Assembly (NCBI RefSeq): GCF_029227915.1 | Contig: NC_079881.1 | Location: 16,901,501-16,965,500, forward strand | DNA: 64,000 nucleotides | From: Hydractinia symbiolongicarpus | Lineage: Eukaryota; Cnidaria; Hydrozoa; Anthoathecata; Hydractiniidae | Direction of reading: 5' to 3' | Part shown: one piece after another, positions 20,201 through 31,259 of the stretch | Numbering within the stretch: the first letter of the stretch is position 1 | Layout of the letters: every line of letters begins with the position of its first letter | The notes under the pieces: generated by a model | Told to the model about the DNA's origin: nothing | What the model saw: only the letters and a program-made list of their open reading frames with translations | Databases searched by the model: none | Position numbers and translations under genes: made by a program

Positions 20201-22760
20201 CTCGTTTCCAATTTATTTGGCCTCAAAATTTTAAGTGCACTGTAATGGCTTTATTAATTAATATAAGATATTGACGTTAAAATATTAACATTGATGTCGC
20301 GCCGTAGGGCCAGAAAAATTAACATTTGAGACATAACTTTTTCGGCTACGTCAAAGGAAAATAAAAACATCCACTTTGCCTGTTACATACACACAGACAC
20401 ACTCTCCGTATTATTATATAAGAAGGTATGTGTTTGTCGTTAAAGGAAGTGAGTTTTGTAACCAGAGTAAGCGTGGGATTGTCCCCAGAAACAGCTACTG
20501 AAAAAGACTACTATGGACAACACCACGGATTGTTTTTAATATTTCCTTCTTAGAAATCCAAAATAATATTGGATGAGAAACAAGAAGAAAATAAGACTTT
20601 GTAAATTTTCCATTTAGTAATAGGGTTACAGAACGCATAATTACCAAGACATTTTTATTTATTTTTCAGTGGGATCATTCCTCCGTAAACGCAGCATATT
20701 CTGATTACAAGGGACATTTGTTCTTAATAACAATCTACTGCAGCGAAAAAAAATTAGTATGCTTTCTGGCCAGAGCAGCAGGAACACAATTTTGTAAGTA
20801 TGAGGGCCATCCTATACACGTCTATTAATCTTAAAAGTTCTTGTTGAACGATGCAAATTCCATCCTAAAGGTTCTTATTGAACGATCCAACTCCGTCCTA
20901 AAAGTTCTTGCTGAACGATCCAAACTCCCTGTCACATTTTTTACATATTTAAACCAACGCTTGAAATAGTTATTATTCGTTACGGTGACTTGCTGAAGTA
21001 AAATACATATACCTATCCATCTCATGCTAGAATTTCTCGGATTATGTGAATAGTTTTATCTAATAATAAATTATTATAGATCAATTATTTGCTCAAGACT
21101 CGCCCCCTGTCGACGAAAATAAAAGCGATTCTAAATCGCAAGCCATAGGGATTGGAGTAGCTTTAGTAGTATTGCTTGTTCTGTTGATTTCTATCATCAG
21201 CTGCTGCGTATGCAAAAGGTACGTTTTTGTTTATATTCCACGTTATACAAGTATTCTCACTAAGAATAACGCCTTCTAGAATTGTGTTAAACTTTCCTAG
21301 CAGCAATAAAGAATTTTTGACCGTTTTTGCTCTTACGTTCGTATTTTTTTTGTTTATGTTTACAGACGAAAAGCAAAGGAACAATCAAGAAAGGAAGAAA
21401 AAATAAATCCGGATCCAACTGCTCCTGCTTATGTTGTTCCAAACGTAAATGTTCAACAACCACCTCCTCCAAATCCTTCAGCATATATGGTACCTCAACC
21501 ACCGCCACCACAACAAATGCAGATGCAACAACCGCCAGTTCCACATATGCAAATTCCAATGCAACAAGTTGCTCCCCAACCAATGATGACACAACAGCAA
21601 ATTGTTCACCATCCACCAGCACAAGTGACTCAAATACATCATATGCCAATGCAATCTTCAGCGCAGATTATTCCACAAACTTCACAAGTCATGTATACTG
21701 CTCCAAATCATAATGTGATTGTGCATCCTGGAGCTGCACCAGTGTCATATGGTCCACAAGTTGTATTCCCTGGCAAGAAAGGAAAACGCAATAAATTTAC
21801 GGTCGCCAGTAATACATTCGGACGCGTTTCTGATGGTATTTATGTCTTTTTAACTTTTAGTTACCATTAAGTCAACACTTTCAAATTGTCATTCTAAATG
21901 CTAAAAAAAGAAAAAAAAATCATCTTACGAAATTGCTTACAATTACAGGAGCATGTTGTTTTATAAAATTACTTACAATGAAACGGAAATATCAGTGCTG
22001 TTTTTTGCTCGTCTGCTACACAATGTCATAGACTACTGAGATTTTGAAGATCATTTATTAACCCATGATTTCGAATTTTTACTTTCAAAATACACTTTAA
22101 TAAGTCTATATGAGGCTGTATTACGCTGCATCAAAACAAACCACCAAAAACTAAACTAGGGCAAAAATCCTTTTAGCTTCTGTTGTCTCATACAGCAGAT
22201 ATATAGTTCTATCCTTCTAGTATAGACTGTTTAAATGATGAAGCCTTTAAATACACCATTGCATTGATACATGTGGACATTTCTCACACGATATGTCAAT
22301 GGGAAATTTTTAAATTTATGAATTTGAGAAAGCTTCTTTCCAAGAAGGGAGCGATAAGGACGTTTTCAAAATTCCGGACATATTAAACTCATCAGCTATA
22401 AATATATCAAGTTGTGATACGCATTGTGAAATGAGGAAAGGCCCCTTTAGACGTATTTTTTAAACAAACTCGCCCAATCTATGTACGACATGGGCTTTTA
22501 GTAAAGAAAAAAAAGTAATACATCTTATTGTCGTGGGTTTCAGCTTCTCTTTATTCAGAAATGTTTAAGAAAGTTGCTTGCAAAAATACAATTAGAGAGC
22601 AACCTGATAAGTAATTTTTTTACTGTATTTTTTATTTGATTTAGGAATCGATTTTGTGAACAATGCGAGTGACCTAGCAGGCGGACTGGGTGATTTAGCA
22701 GGCGGACTGGGTGATTTAGCAGGCGGACTGGGCGATTTCGCAGGTGGCTTGTTTGAATAA
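17222..22760 (+). CDS. Type I membrane protein with Cys-rich ectodomain and Pro/Gln-rich tail
   Basis: Six exons with GT/AG borders and consistent phases: 17222-17498, 18066-18292, 20670-20793, 21080-21218, 21366-21835 and 22645-22760; about 450 aa. Residues 1-20 are a signal peptide (MLLLGTCIALLVTSAVVDG). The ectodomain (about 21-230) has ten cysteines, including VVCYC and GCTSCEDSC, and W/Y-rich beta-like segments around KWNGKNWENF. Residues about 231-253 (AIGIGVALVVLLVLLISII) are the only membrane segment, followed by CCVCKRRKAK, a stop-transfer and possible palmitoylation site. The tail of about 165 residues is rich in Pro, Gln and Met with PPPP runs. The last exon codes tandem DLAGGLG repeats. 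The layout recalls Shisa-like adaptors, but I do not recognise the ectodomain. A decayed copy lies at 10.1-14.7 kb. No poly(A) signal was obvious after the stop. Confidence 0.75.
18756..19708. mobile_element. Non-autonomous DNA transposon in intron 2, 18-bp TIRs
   Basis: TAAGGTGGCAGTAACCCT at 18756 is repeated as its exact complement ending at 19708. ATT is duplicated at 18753-18755 and 19709-19711. The empty site is seen in the duplicated intron at 14.55 kb (CAGAGATCAATTAGCAC), which proves insertion after the duplication. It has no transposase ORF and carries an inverted ACGGTGTGCGGA pair and a nested CTAGTCGG repeat. Confidence 0.85.
19285..19435 (+). repeat. CTAGTCGG interspersed repeat, copy 4, nested in the intron 2 transposon
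   Basis: CTAGTCGGTGGCACGTGGA, hairpin partner TCCACG, CGCCCGTTC, TATATACCG, GTGCGTCTCGCTACTTGCG, TTTCGCGTGACAGACAGAC and ACGGGTATTTTAATATAG are in the family order. Confidence 0.8.
20010..20430. repeat. Probable dispersed repeat in intron 2
   Basis: A less AT-rich block (GACGTCGCCACCTCG, GATGTCGCGCCGTAGGGCC) ending in ACACACAGACACACTCTCCG and TATTATTATATAAG. The composition differs from the intron around it and the end block is typical of invertebrate dispersed repeats. No second copy in the window, so this is tentative. Confidence 0.35.
20829..20932 (+). repeat. Three tandem units of about 34 bp in intron 3
   Basis: CTAAAAGTTCTTGYTGAACG-ATCCAAACTCC repeats three times with unit lengths 35, 33 and 34 bp, just downstream of exon 3. 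Confidence 0.75.
22673..22754 (+). repeat. 21-bp in-frame repeat in the last exon
   Basis: The 21-bp unit GAYYTAGCAGGCGGACTGGG+Y is repeated three times plus a diverged fourth, coding DLAGGLG, DLAGGLG, DLAGGLG, DFAGGLF just before the stop. The near identity at nucleotide level suggests recent expansion. Confidence 0.85.
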
Positions 22761-22764
22761 TCAG

Positions 22765-23935
22765 ATGACATTTACTGAAGAAGATATTGTTAAATTTTAA
22801 ATGTTTTTTTATGTTTTGTTAGCACTACTATACCGTCTGTCTTTTGTAATTATCTTTAGTTTTATCATCTTTTTTTAAGTTAAAAGCTACACAAGGCCAC
22901 GTTTATCGAGTTTCTAATTTTTAATAGGAATAATTCTTTTTTTTATCTCGGCGGCGAGACGAACATGACCCTGGAGGAGGCCAAGTCACTTGATCCTCCA
23001 ATGCACAGTTTTTGTGTGTGTAATATTTAATGAGATTTGTCTCAATGAACCAAAGTTTTATATTTAACCTTGCAGAGCTAAGCGAGCTCGGCGTTTTACG
23101 TCACTGATACGTGCGGCGAGTTTGTTTTGATTCCTCTCATACGCAACACGCAAACTGTTCGCGCATGGCCCTTGATTGTTCTCTAAATGTATAAATATAC
23201 AATAATGATATTCAGGCCTTTGTTTACTTGTGTTTACTTGAAGAAATTCAAGTAATATAGTTGCGTTAATTTTCTGAATTGGTTGGCTAGCAAGCACTGG
23301 ATTGCAAAACTAACTTGTAGCTAGGTGTGGAAATTAGTAAATGATTTGCTCACCTGACCATAGCATTTTGTTGGTTCTCTATAGTGTAAATATGGCTATA
23401 TAGTTTTCAAATGATCGTGTCATTCTAGGTTCGTGACTGAAGGTTGCTAAGCAGAAATTTAACTTTATATTAATATTTATATTTTTTATTCATTTCGACT
23501 GATCTGGCTCATTTACTGTAAGTTCATTTCTGTGTCTGCATTACTGCTTTTATATGATAACCATGATTTTGCTGTATGAATCCCAAAGTTGCTTTTTCAT
23601 TATTATTTTTATACATTGTTAACTGAAACTGAATTCGTATTTGGTGGATAAGGCTTCAAAAAAGTATTTACTTAGGAGTCTTCTTTGCTTTTACATTTTG
23701 TGGCCTGTACATTTCCAAAAAGCCACCCATTACTGATAAGTTTGTTATATGTTTTTAAAACGCCATAAAAGTTTTTATTTTTCACTTAACAAGCTTACAT
23801 TTTATTGCACACACAGATACACTAAAACAAGTTTCCAATAATAATCCAAAAATTTTATCAAAAGCATTTTGCTGGTTTAAAAATTGAAATCGACAAGTCC
23901 ACATGTGATCTGTTTTGTCGATTCAAATCATATAT
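22765..23935. other. Non-coding stretch after the receptor gene
   Basis: No supported exon. A minus-strand ORF at 23064-23297 (77 codons, ending SLRVAYERNQNKLAARISD) has a protein-like basic end but no partner exon. Confidence 0.35.
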
Positions 23936-23941
23936 CATGTA

Positions 23942-24014
23942 CAACCTCGTTCCCAGGGCAATTTGCCGTCCGAGATTGTCAGAAAGAGAAAAATCGGCCT
24001 GTGGACGAGGTTGG
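23942..24014. mobile_element. Short MITE (CAACCTCG family) with 9-bp target duplication
   Basis: CAACCTCGTTCCCAGGG...CCTGTGGACGAGGTTGG is a 73-bp foldback. TATCATGTA is duplicated at 23933-23941 and 24015-24023. A 9-bp duplication points to a Mutator-type mobilising transposase. Confidence 0.8.
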
Positions 24015-24029
24015 TATCATGTAATCACT

Positions 24030-25370
24030 ACGTCTTTACGAACAGCAAAGTATTTCTACCTTAAAAGAAATAAAAATAAATAATTTAAAAAAAAAGGAAT
24101 AATCTTTGGGGATTTTGGACCAAAATTAAGCTCCACAAAGTCGCACTTTTCAGAGCTCATCAAAATTCTGCTTCTGTTTAAAAAGCGCTTTTTAATTGAT
24201 ATATACATCTATTTATTGTTATCATTCTGCTTGGAAAATGTTCAAAATGCCAAATTAGCTAACCGTAAAAATTAATTCAGTATTCTCATAAGATCATCCA
24301 ATCACAAAAATTTATCAGCAAAATAATATTTCTTGCAAATAAATTTTTCGTCTACTGGCATAATTTTAGGTTAATCTTATCTGACCTATTTCTGAGGGTA
24401 GAATAGTTTTTAAAATTTTCTGAACCTGTATCTTAGTCAAAACTGATATGCTGTCAAAAACGTCTTATTTGTATCTCTAAAAAAGGCTAAATTCTAAAAC
24501 TCAAAAGTATGATGATAATAGAACTATTTTTTGGCTTAATTTTAACCAATCTAAAACCACATCATACCAAATCTCAAGTCAATATTTTCAATTTTACTGA
24601 AGTTATGGGACACTATATATACTACCAGGTTTAGATTTATTTGTTATTTTTTGTTCACTGCTTTGTACAGTATTAAGACTCTTGAGATAATATATCACAG
24701 TGTTGAGCTGTTTAATATCTACCACCATCTTTAGTGCATCCTGGATTTAACCATATGCTGTTTTGAGCGTGAATCAAAATATGCCTCAAAATACGATTCT
24801 GTTCGATTTTCTGAAATTTCTTCATAGCATGAAAAGGCCTAGCGAGAATCAGTTTAAGAAAATCTTTTTACCTTTTTCTCTTCCTTAAAATACCTGTGTA
24901 ATTTTTTTATGCCCCGTGTAAAATTATCTCTTATCAGATTGGTCTAAAAGTTCTCCACCGAAGTTATTGCACTTTGAATTTTCTTGACTTAGAAAATAGG
25001 CCAGAAAAATGTGCAGTCAATGATAAAATGGCTCTGACAGTTAACCTGCTGGTTTTTTTTTTACGGTAACCAAAGTATATAAAGTAATAAACCATGCTCA
25101 CGAATAACAATCTGATATAATTTAAAACGTAATAATACATATCATTTGTACAAAAAATGTTTCGATCTTTTGTGCAAAATTATTTTGTCCATAAAGGACA
25201 TGGGCGGCACTAGGTCCCTTAGCTAGTAATTTTATGTAACGTCGTTCTCCGCAAAAAGGTTCAAATTAAACCTTGCCACTTGACAGTTTTCTCCTGTTCA
25301 CCACAGACTCGCCAAAATGTTTTGTATGACGCAATAATTATGTGACATATACGCGCCAATTAGGTTTCAT
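24030..25370. other. Non-coding stretch, nothing recognised
   Basis: AT-rich, stop-dense and without visible repeats or splice-flanked exons. Confidence 0.45.
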
Positions 25371-25376
25371 ATCGGA

Positions 25377-25454
25377 CCAGCCTCCTCCAGGGCCATGTTT
25401 GTATGGCCGTCCCAGGGGTCAGAAAAGATACAAGATGCCCTGGAGACGAGGTTG
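25377..25454. mobile_element. Decayed CAACCTCG-family MITE
   Basis: CCAGCCTCCTCCAGGGCC...GCCCTGGAGACGAGGTTG matches the copies at 23.9 and 26.7 kb. The left end has diverged and no target duplication remains. Confidence 0.65.
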
Positions 25455-25459
25455 ACATA

Positions 25460-26735
25460 CTACTCTAACTATTTCCCTGCAATAGAGGATAGATAGTAGT
25501 CGTGTTTGTGGAACATTTATGACGAATGTTAGTTCTTTTACGCATGCGCAATGCCATTATGCCATATATGTCATATTATTTTCTTGAATGATAATACATG
25601 TGAAAACCCAGTGAAGGTCTGGAGGTAATAATGGCTACATGATAAAGCAAAATGTACAGACAATTCATGAAGATCTCCGCAAATGACAACAGGGAATGTG
25701 GCTTCATTTGGACACTTGTTGTGCAAAATATCACCTCACTTTTTTTCCTGCAGTAGAGGAGCCGAGAAATCACAATTTGTTAAGAAGAGTCGAAGTTCTG
25801 TCTTCATAGTCACATTATGTTTTGTCCAGTGGACGTTAGTTATGTCCTGTTTTTTTTTAGTATTTAAAATTTTAGATTTTACATCCACAAACTTGCTGGA
25901 ATCTTGATTCTTTTATAATACTCACACTTATTTCTACATCAGAAACTTGTGATTGACAAATTTTATAATTTGCAAGAACTTAGTTCAGTTTTTACTTAAA
26001 ATTCAAATCCAGATCACGAGATCAAAAAAGCCTTTGTAAATATAACACTTCATGGTCTTGCCGAAGATTCATAAAACAATAAAATTTTCTTACACCATGA
26101 AAGTTGCGAACATTGAAGTAAATAAATCCATTTCCTTCAGACTTTTTATAAGGTTAAAATTAAAGTTTTCTCGTGAACATAAAGCCTGGAGAAGAGCAGC
26201 ATGTTTGCAATTGCAGGGAGAGAATAGAAAAATATTGAAAACACAATATTTATTCCATTGTATTTAATGTCGTCTTAATAAAAATTGAAATAACTTACGT
26301 TAAAATAAAAGCTTAACCATTATGACATATCGGTTTCCTACAATGTGATAATACATGCAAGGATATAATTTTTGCAGGGATTAATTTTTAAGATTTATCA
26401 CGATAATTAGTTCAAACGTAAAACTATTAGGAAACTTTTGCTTTCTTAAAATACCATTTACACTCACTTTTTCCTTTTAATTTTGCGAGCGCCAATATAA
26501 CAAATTGCAAATATCAGCACGGCAGTTTTCATGTCACCTACACTTAAAAACACAAACATTTTTCGCGAAAGTTTATTGTAAAGTTTCTTGCAAAAATCAA
26601 TTCACTAATACTAAATTGATAAATAAAAGAAAACAGAACAGTGAAAGAAAATAAAACTGAAAAATAAATTATAGTCAAAATTGACAAGTCTAGGTGAATA
26701 TTTACAAACGTTGTAAAAATTTAGGTCTCTAACAA
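25460..26735. other. Mostly non-coding; one possible minus-strand first exon
   Basis: At 26532-26468 (minus strand) an ATG opens MKTAVLIFAICYIGARKIKR followed by a GTGAGT donor, like a signal-peptide exon. I could not find a matching second exon below it, so it is not called as a gene. Confidence 0.25.
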
Positions 26736-26738
26736 ACA

Positions 26739-26828
26739 CAACCTCGTTCCCAGGCATTTTGCCTTGTTGATGAAGTTGCCGCTCCGTAATAACGGCTCAG
26801 GGGCCACAAGACCCTGGGGACGAGGTTG
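26739..26828. mobile_element. MITE (CAACCTCG family), 90 bp, intact with 9-bp target duplication
   Basis: CAACCTCGTTCCCAGG...CCCTGGGGACGAGGTTG is flanked by TAACAAACA at 26730-26738 and 26829-26837. Confidence 0.85.
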
Positions 26829-26839
26829 TAACAAACACA

Positions 26840-28215
26840 TACAACTGCCGAAGTGTAAAAGGACAATTAAGTTAACAAATAAACACCTCGACAAAAATAA
26901 TTTTGTTTAAGAAGTCTTTTGCAGATAAATGATTATACTTTATACTGGTCCAAACTTCATAGATACATATACCATACTTGTGCGGAAATTAGCGCATGTC
27001 AATAAATTGCGCATGTTCATTTTCGCGCAGTTTTAAATTTGCTTTCGGTAAAATAAAATTTGAAAGAAGATATAATCTTGAGAAATTTCAAATTTTAAAT
27101 TTAGCATATTGTCTAAACTATTTGCTTCTATAGTCTTGGCACATATAAGAACGTGATCTAGTTTAAATTTTTTGCGCTAAGCCAGATAAAAACTCGTAAA
27201 AAAGCAAATGTAAATTTGTACGTCATAATAAGTCTAAACTGTTGAAAATACAGTAAAAATTTTAAGTATATACTTCTATGCCTCAAAAGACATTTCCAAA
27301 CAGCAGAAATGATTTCTATTTATGTACCTTAACTTTAAATTTATAGATGAGGTTACCAATTCTTAAATTCCGCAATTTCAACAATAATGTTGAATTTGTA
27401 ATTTTTTTATTCCGCATTTTGCACAATTTTCGAGGTCTTGTTCGAAAACTTTAAGTCCACAATCTTTCTGCAAAAATTTCTTCTCGTGAGGTAATCATAA
27501 TAAACAAACATGATGCTGATTATATCAGAAAAATAATTTAGCAGTGCACATTTTTTGACGTATCCAAACATGGGATGAGCAAGAACATAATGCATAAGAA
27601 GGATACTTACACAAAAACAAAAGCAATCCACTCCCCCGTAGATCTCGATTTGTTTTAAAGTTTTCCAAACAACTTTTGCAAGGTGTGCAACAAAGATATG
27701 TATGTGCACTCGTCCATTTAAAAAAGGAGAATTAAATCTTTTCGTGACAGATCTAAATTCTACCAATCACTTTTTTTACTAGCATTGATGTCGGAAAAAC
27801 AATAATTGAAAAATTGGTAAAAAAAAGAAGTTAAAAACAGTAGTATTGTCAAATTATATAGGTGCTAACGATATATATTACAAACATTTTTCTAACACAA
27901 AATTGTTTTAAACACTCAATCAATCAACCAATGACATCGTTAAATATATTAAACTAATACAAACTTTCACAGCTAAAATAACAAATTCATAAATGCATTT
28001 CTTCTAGAAAACGGGATCCTTTTTATTTTTTTGGCTTACACATGTTAAGGATCGTTTAAGGCAATGTAATAATAAAATAGTTATCTGGTGCAACACCATC
28101 AAAAACAGAGTCGTTACTGGTTGCTACAGGTCTAATGGTAAACAAAAAGAGAATGTTAACCTCTTCACATTACGTTTGTACTATAGGGAGAAAACATGGA
28201 GCTTCAGTCTATTAA
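26840..28215. other. 3' flank of the TMEM121-like gene, otherwise non-coding
   Basis: A 119-codon minus-strand ORF at 27407-27766 has low-complexity hydrophobic content, no splice context and no recognisable domain. I treat it as chance. Confidence 0.4.
28022..28027 (-). terminator. Possible poly(A) signal of the TMEM121-like gene
   Basis: AATAAA on the minus strand about 195 bp beyond the stop codon. Confidence 0.4.
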
Positions 28216-28221
28216 CACAGC

Positions 28222-29163
28222 TTACAGTCTTGGGTCCAACGGCATTTTGTCATGAAAGTTTTTCTGACAAGTTTCCGTGTGTTGAGTGATGTATGACTTT
28301 TGAAAGTAATTACTACAACACGGACATTTTACTGCATGATCCTCACCACAGAAATACTCGTAAATTTCCATACCACCCAAGGCTATGCACATAACATTCT
28401 TCATGATCAAAATAGAAACATCCATGTCGTATTTGTGCCACAAAACAGAACGAATAACTAAGTTGGGAACGTTGACTAAAAACGCATAGCAACCTTCATA
28501 CATCAACTTAAAAGGCAGAGATGGTAACAGTCCATTAAACCTGTTTACTCTTATCTCACTTAATGCCAATGCTGGAAGAAAGAAATTGATGCAAGCGAAT
28601 GCTAAAGTGGCATCCATAGCAGCACCTGGTACTTTTCGTTCATCTGGTAAAAAGAGAAAATCTAATAAATCAATGCTATCGAACAAATCAAGCGTTATAG
28701 TGCCACCTAACGATGCAATAAAATACTTTCGAGCGGAAAACGGTTTCGAATTATGGTGTCCGTTGACCAGCAACAGAAATATAAGTGGTGTACATGCCAC
28801 ACCAACTTTAAGGAAATTCGGTCCAAGAAAATCTTTTTCCTCCAAGTGACGAGCTTCTTTTTTGAACAAAAGAATAACTCTAGGGCAAAGCATGAGGGCA
28901 TAGACTATCCAAACAATGTAGGAATATTTTATCTCATCTGGTTCTTGTGTTGGGTCTCTACCATCTGGGACATCACTACGCTTTCGTACATATGCTGCAT
29001 ACAAGCTTCCACTCCATGCACACACAACAAGAATGTCAGCAACATACCACAACCACCAATAATAGTTATGTAATCGCGTTAAATACAAATTCATAATGGT
29101 GCCTTGAAAGAACAACATTCCCACACAAAAAACCTTTAAAAGTAGTTCCATTGCAAAACCCAT
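28222..29163 (-). CDS. TMEM121-family multipass membrane protein with zinc-finger-like C-terminus
   Basis: An intact, intronless 313-codon ORF. The length agrees with vertebrate TMEM121 (about 319 aa). Several hydrophobic segments are visible: residues about 5-25, 33-55, 80-100, 118-133, 180-200 and 220-240. Family landmarks are FLLLVNG, the acidic LDLFDSIDLLDFLF and LPALALSEI, which match the order FLLLV, LDLLDLLD, LPCVALSEV that I recall for TMEM121. The C-terminal tail carries CPCC-x12-H-x3-C, a C2HC-like zinc-binding pattern that replaces the proline-rich vertebrate tail. TMEM121 function is poorly known. The start is chosen because the ATG directly precedes the first hydrophobic segment. 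No neighbour on the same strand forms a unit with it. Confidence 0.8.
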   Translation of the reverse strand: MGFAMELLLKVFCVGMLFFQGTIMNLYLTRLHNYYWWLWYVADILVVCAWSGSLYAAYVRKRSDVPDGRDPTQEPDEIKYSYIVWIVYALMLCPRVILLFKKEARHLEEKDFLGPNFLKVGVACTPLIFLLLVNGHHNSKPFSARKYFIASLGGTITLDLFDSIDLLDFLFLPDERKVPGAAMDATLAFACINFFLPALALSEIRVNRFNGLLPSLPFKLMYEGCYAFLVNVPNLVIRSVLWHKYDMDVSILIMKNVMCIALGGMEIYEYFCGEDHAVKCPCCSNYFQKSYITQHTETCQKNFHDKMPLDPRL

Positions 29164-29169
29164 TTCTGT

Positions 29170-30185
29170 TTACTTTTTTAATGCACTAGAATTATTATAA
29201 TAGTTAATACATGAAGTTAATACACGAACATGGTATTTAAAGCATTTGAATTGCACATATATACAATATATATTTGCGTGAGTTTAACTAAACTTTTAAC
29301 TACATAATATACACACTGTCAGGTTAAGCCAATAGGTCTATCTGTGGCTCCCAGTTCTGAAATCTGCAGAATAAACTCCGTATACAGCCAGGAAGTATTA
29401 AAAAAGGGTACAAAAAAGCTGGTGATTTTTTAAGAAAGCTGAGCAAATGGTGCTAAAAAGGTTTTTATGAGCACTGAGCACTGAGAACAAAAACTACATC
29501 TTAAATTATCTGAAATAGTCAACAAAAATTGAAAATGACTCATAGGCATCATACACATACATTCTTTGGTATCCATTTATTCGATAAAGTGCTTGCTTTT
29601 AATAAATCAATTGCTCTTCTGGGAATATTGCTATAGCCAGCCAAGAAAACACCAAAGCCTTTAAAAAATGTTTAGAGATACATTCAATAAATAATAGCTC
29701 CTTTGGAATTTACTAAGATGTATAATATATTATATTTTGCAGTCTGTATTTATTATACGAAAAAGCTCTAAGCTGAATAATAACAAGACGTATGATATAC
29801 GCAAACAACCTCGCGAATAAAGTTTACAAAAAGCTGTCTATCAAATTGGGATTTTTGTTACGAAGTTAGACACGACATATTTTACTATTCAGATACGCAA
29901 TAATATTTGTTACACACTTATTTTTCAAAATTGATTTGTGAGACCTTCCTGAACGGAAAATTCCTCGAACTTTTAATTTTCGATGGGTCCGTCTTGGGTG
30001 AACCGACTGACAGAAAGAAGAAAGACCACAAACCCCAAAATTTGCGAAATTCATTAATTCAGTTAATTCTGCCTACATTCACTTTTAAAAAGTTAGGTGG
30101 AAACACCTTTATTTACTAGTTAGTTAAACAAGTGTTTTGAACACTTGTCTTATCTTTTTAAAAAAGAAAAAAAAAAAAAGTAAAA
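29170..30185. other. 5' flank of the TMEM121-like gene, non-coding
   Basis: No exon supported. A short hairpin ACAAGTGTT-ttg-AACACTTGT lies at 30128-30148. Confidence 0.4.
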
Positions 30186-30187
30186 AT

Positions 30188-30310
30188 AGTTACCAAGATG
30201 AGATTCGAACACACGACGACTCCCGTGTCGGTGCTCAGAGATGCAAAAATTTCCATTCTTGTAGGACACAGTTGCGTTTTAATACAAGCTCACGAGCTTG
30301 TAATAATAAG
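30188..30310 (-). repeat. tRNA-Ser-like fragment (SINE head or tRNA relic)
   Basis: On the minus strand a box B-like GTTCGAATCTC is preceded by a hairpin CGAC-ACGGGA-GTCG resembling a long variable arm, and followed by ATCTTGGTA. Upstream, ACAAGCTC-GTGAGCTTGT forms a palindrome. I do not find a convincing 5' acceptor and D arm, so a complete tRNA is not called. Confidence 0.4.
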
Positions 30311-31069
30311 CTGAGTGTTTAAAAAATACAAAAATATAGCATATAGAAAAGTCATATTTATAAAAGCTGGTTGTAATGTGCGTATCATTTCTTGTAGCTT
30401 GACCTTTCTATATGCTGATTTAGTCTGCCAGTAGCAAATTAAAGTAAATGTTTTCCTTTTAGGATGAAATAATCAAGCCATGTTTCTTTTTTTAATGTCT
30501 CTATTAACAACAGATTTCTTAGGTCTATGGTAGCACCAGAAGTGGGAATATAAATCCGGAACAACATACTTGATTTTCGTGCCCATTATCGACGCTAAAA
30601 CCTTATAGTTATTCAGAATCATTCGGATAAAAAATAAGTTGTTTGAATTTACTCCTTGCAAATTGTTCTCCTTTGACATTTCAAATTAAATATCGTGAAA
30701 TTCTCAACAAAAACATAAACCGTGAAATTTTCTCCGGAAAAACTGACATCACATATGTATACGCTGCACCAGCTTAAAGTGAAGTATATTTCTGCAAGAA
30801 ACTGTTTCTTTAAAATTGTATGCGGTCCATTTCCAAACAGTTTACACAAAATTAAAAAAAAACAGCACAAACAAAATAAACACGAACGATATAAATGGAC
30901 AACCATACCATTCTCTCATATTTTTTTTTTAACTCAAAGTCATAAACCCACGTAAATTTTCAATCAAATGTCAATAACGCCTGTAAAAATAACGTGGCAT
31001 TTTACATGTAAGCTCACAACAGATTAACAAAATGTCAAAATAAAGAAAAAAAAAACAAACTTAACATAC

Positions 31070-31250
31070 ACACTTTAAACTTGTACATGTTTCGAATATT
31101 GCATTTCAAAATGATGAAGGGGAAGGAAAGCGATATAATGTCATTGGGTTTAGGAATGACATCATTTTGGTGGATCATCACCTCCTTTAAATCTGGTTTG
31201 TAATTACCCCTAGCATCTGTGTATTTCCAATGTAACACCTTGGTGAACAC
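31070..31250 (-). CDS. Orphan exon of an unknown minus-strand gene
   Basis: Between an acceptor (GTTGCTAG) and a donor (GTATGT) on the minus strand lies a 181-nt open stretch reading VFTKVLHWKYTDARGNYKPD and on through MIHQNDVIPKPNDIISLSF. Its amino-acid composition is protein-like, unlike the random ORFs nearby, and it ends at phase 1. No partner exon was recognised on either side. It may be a remnant of a transposed or duplicated gene, or an exon of a gene whose other exons are too short to see. Confidence 0.4.
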
Positions 31251-31259
31251 CTAGCAACT

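Noticed and set aside
21287-21649. 120-codon minus-strand ORF and 128-codon plus-strand ORF in another frame over receptor exon 5
   Set aside because: Pro/Gln-rich codons (CCA, CAA) leave the antisense and shifted frames open; the spliced frame is the supported one.
26468-26532. Possible signal-peptide first exon on the minus strand with GTGAGT donor
   Set aside because: No matching downstream exon was found in the next kilobases; kept only as a note.
27407-27766. 119-codon minus-strand ORF
   Set aside because: No domain, no splice context, and AT-rich random-like composition.
28586-29073. Plus-strand ORFs opposite the TMEM121-like gene
   Set aside because: Antisense shadows of a well-supported 313-codon gene.
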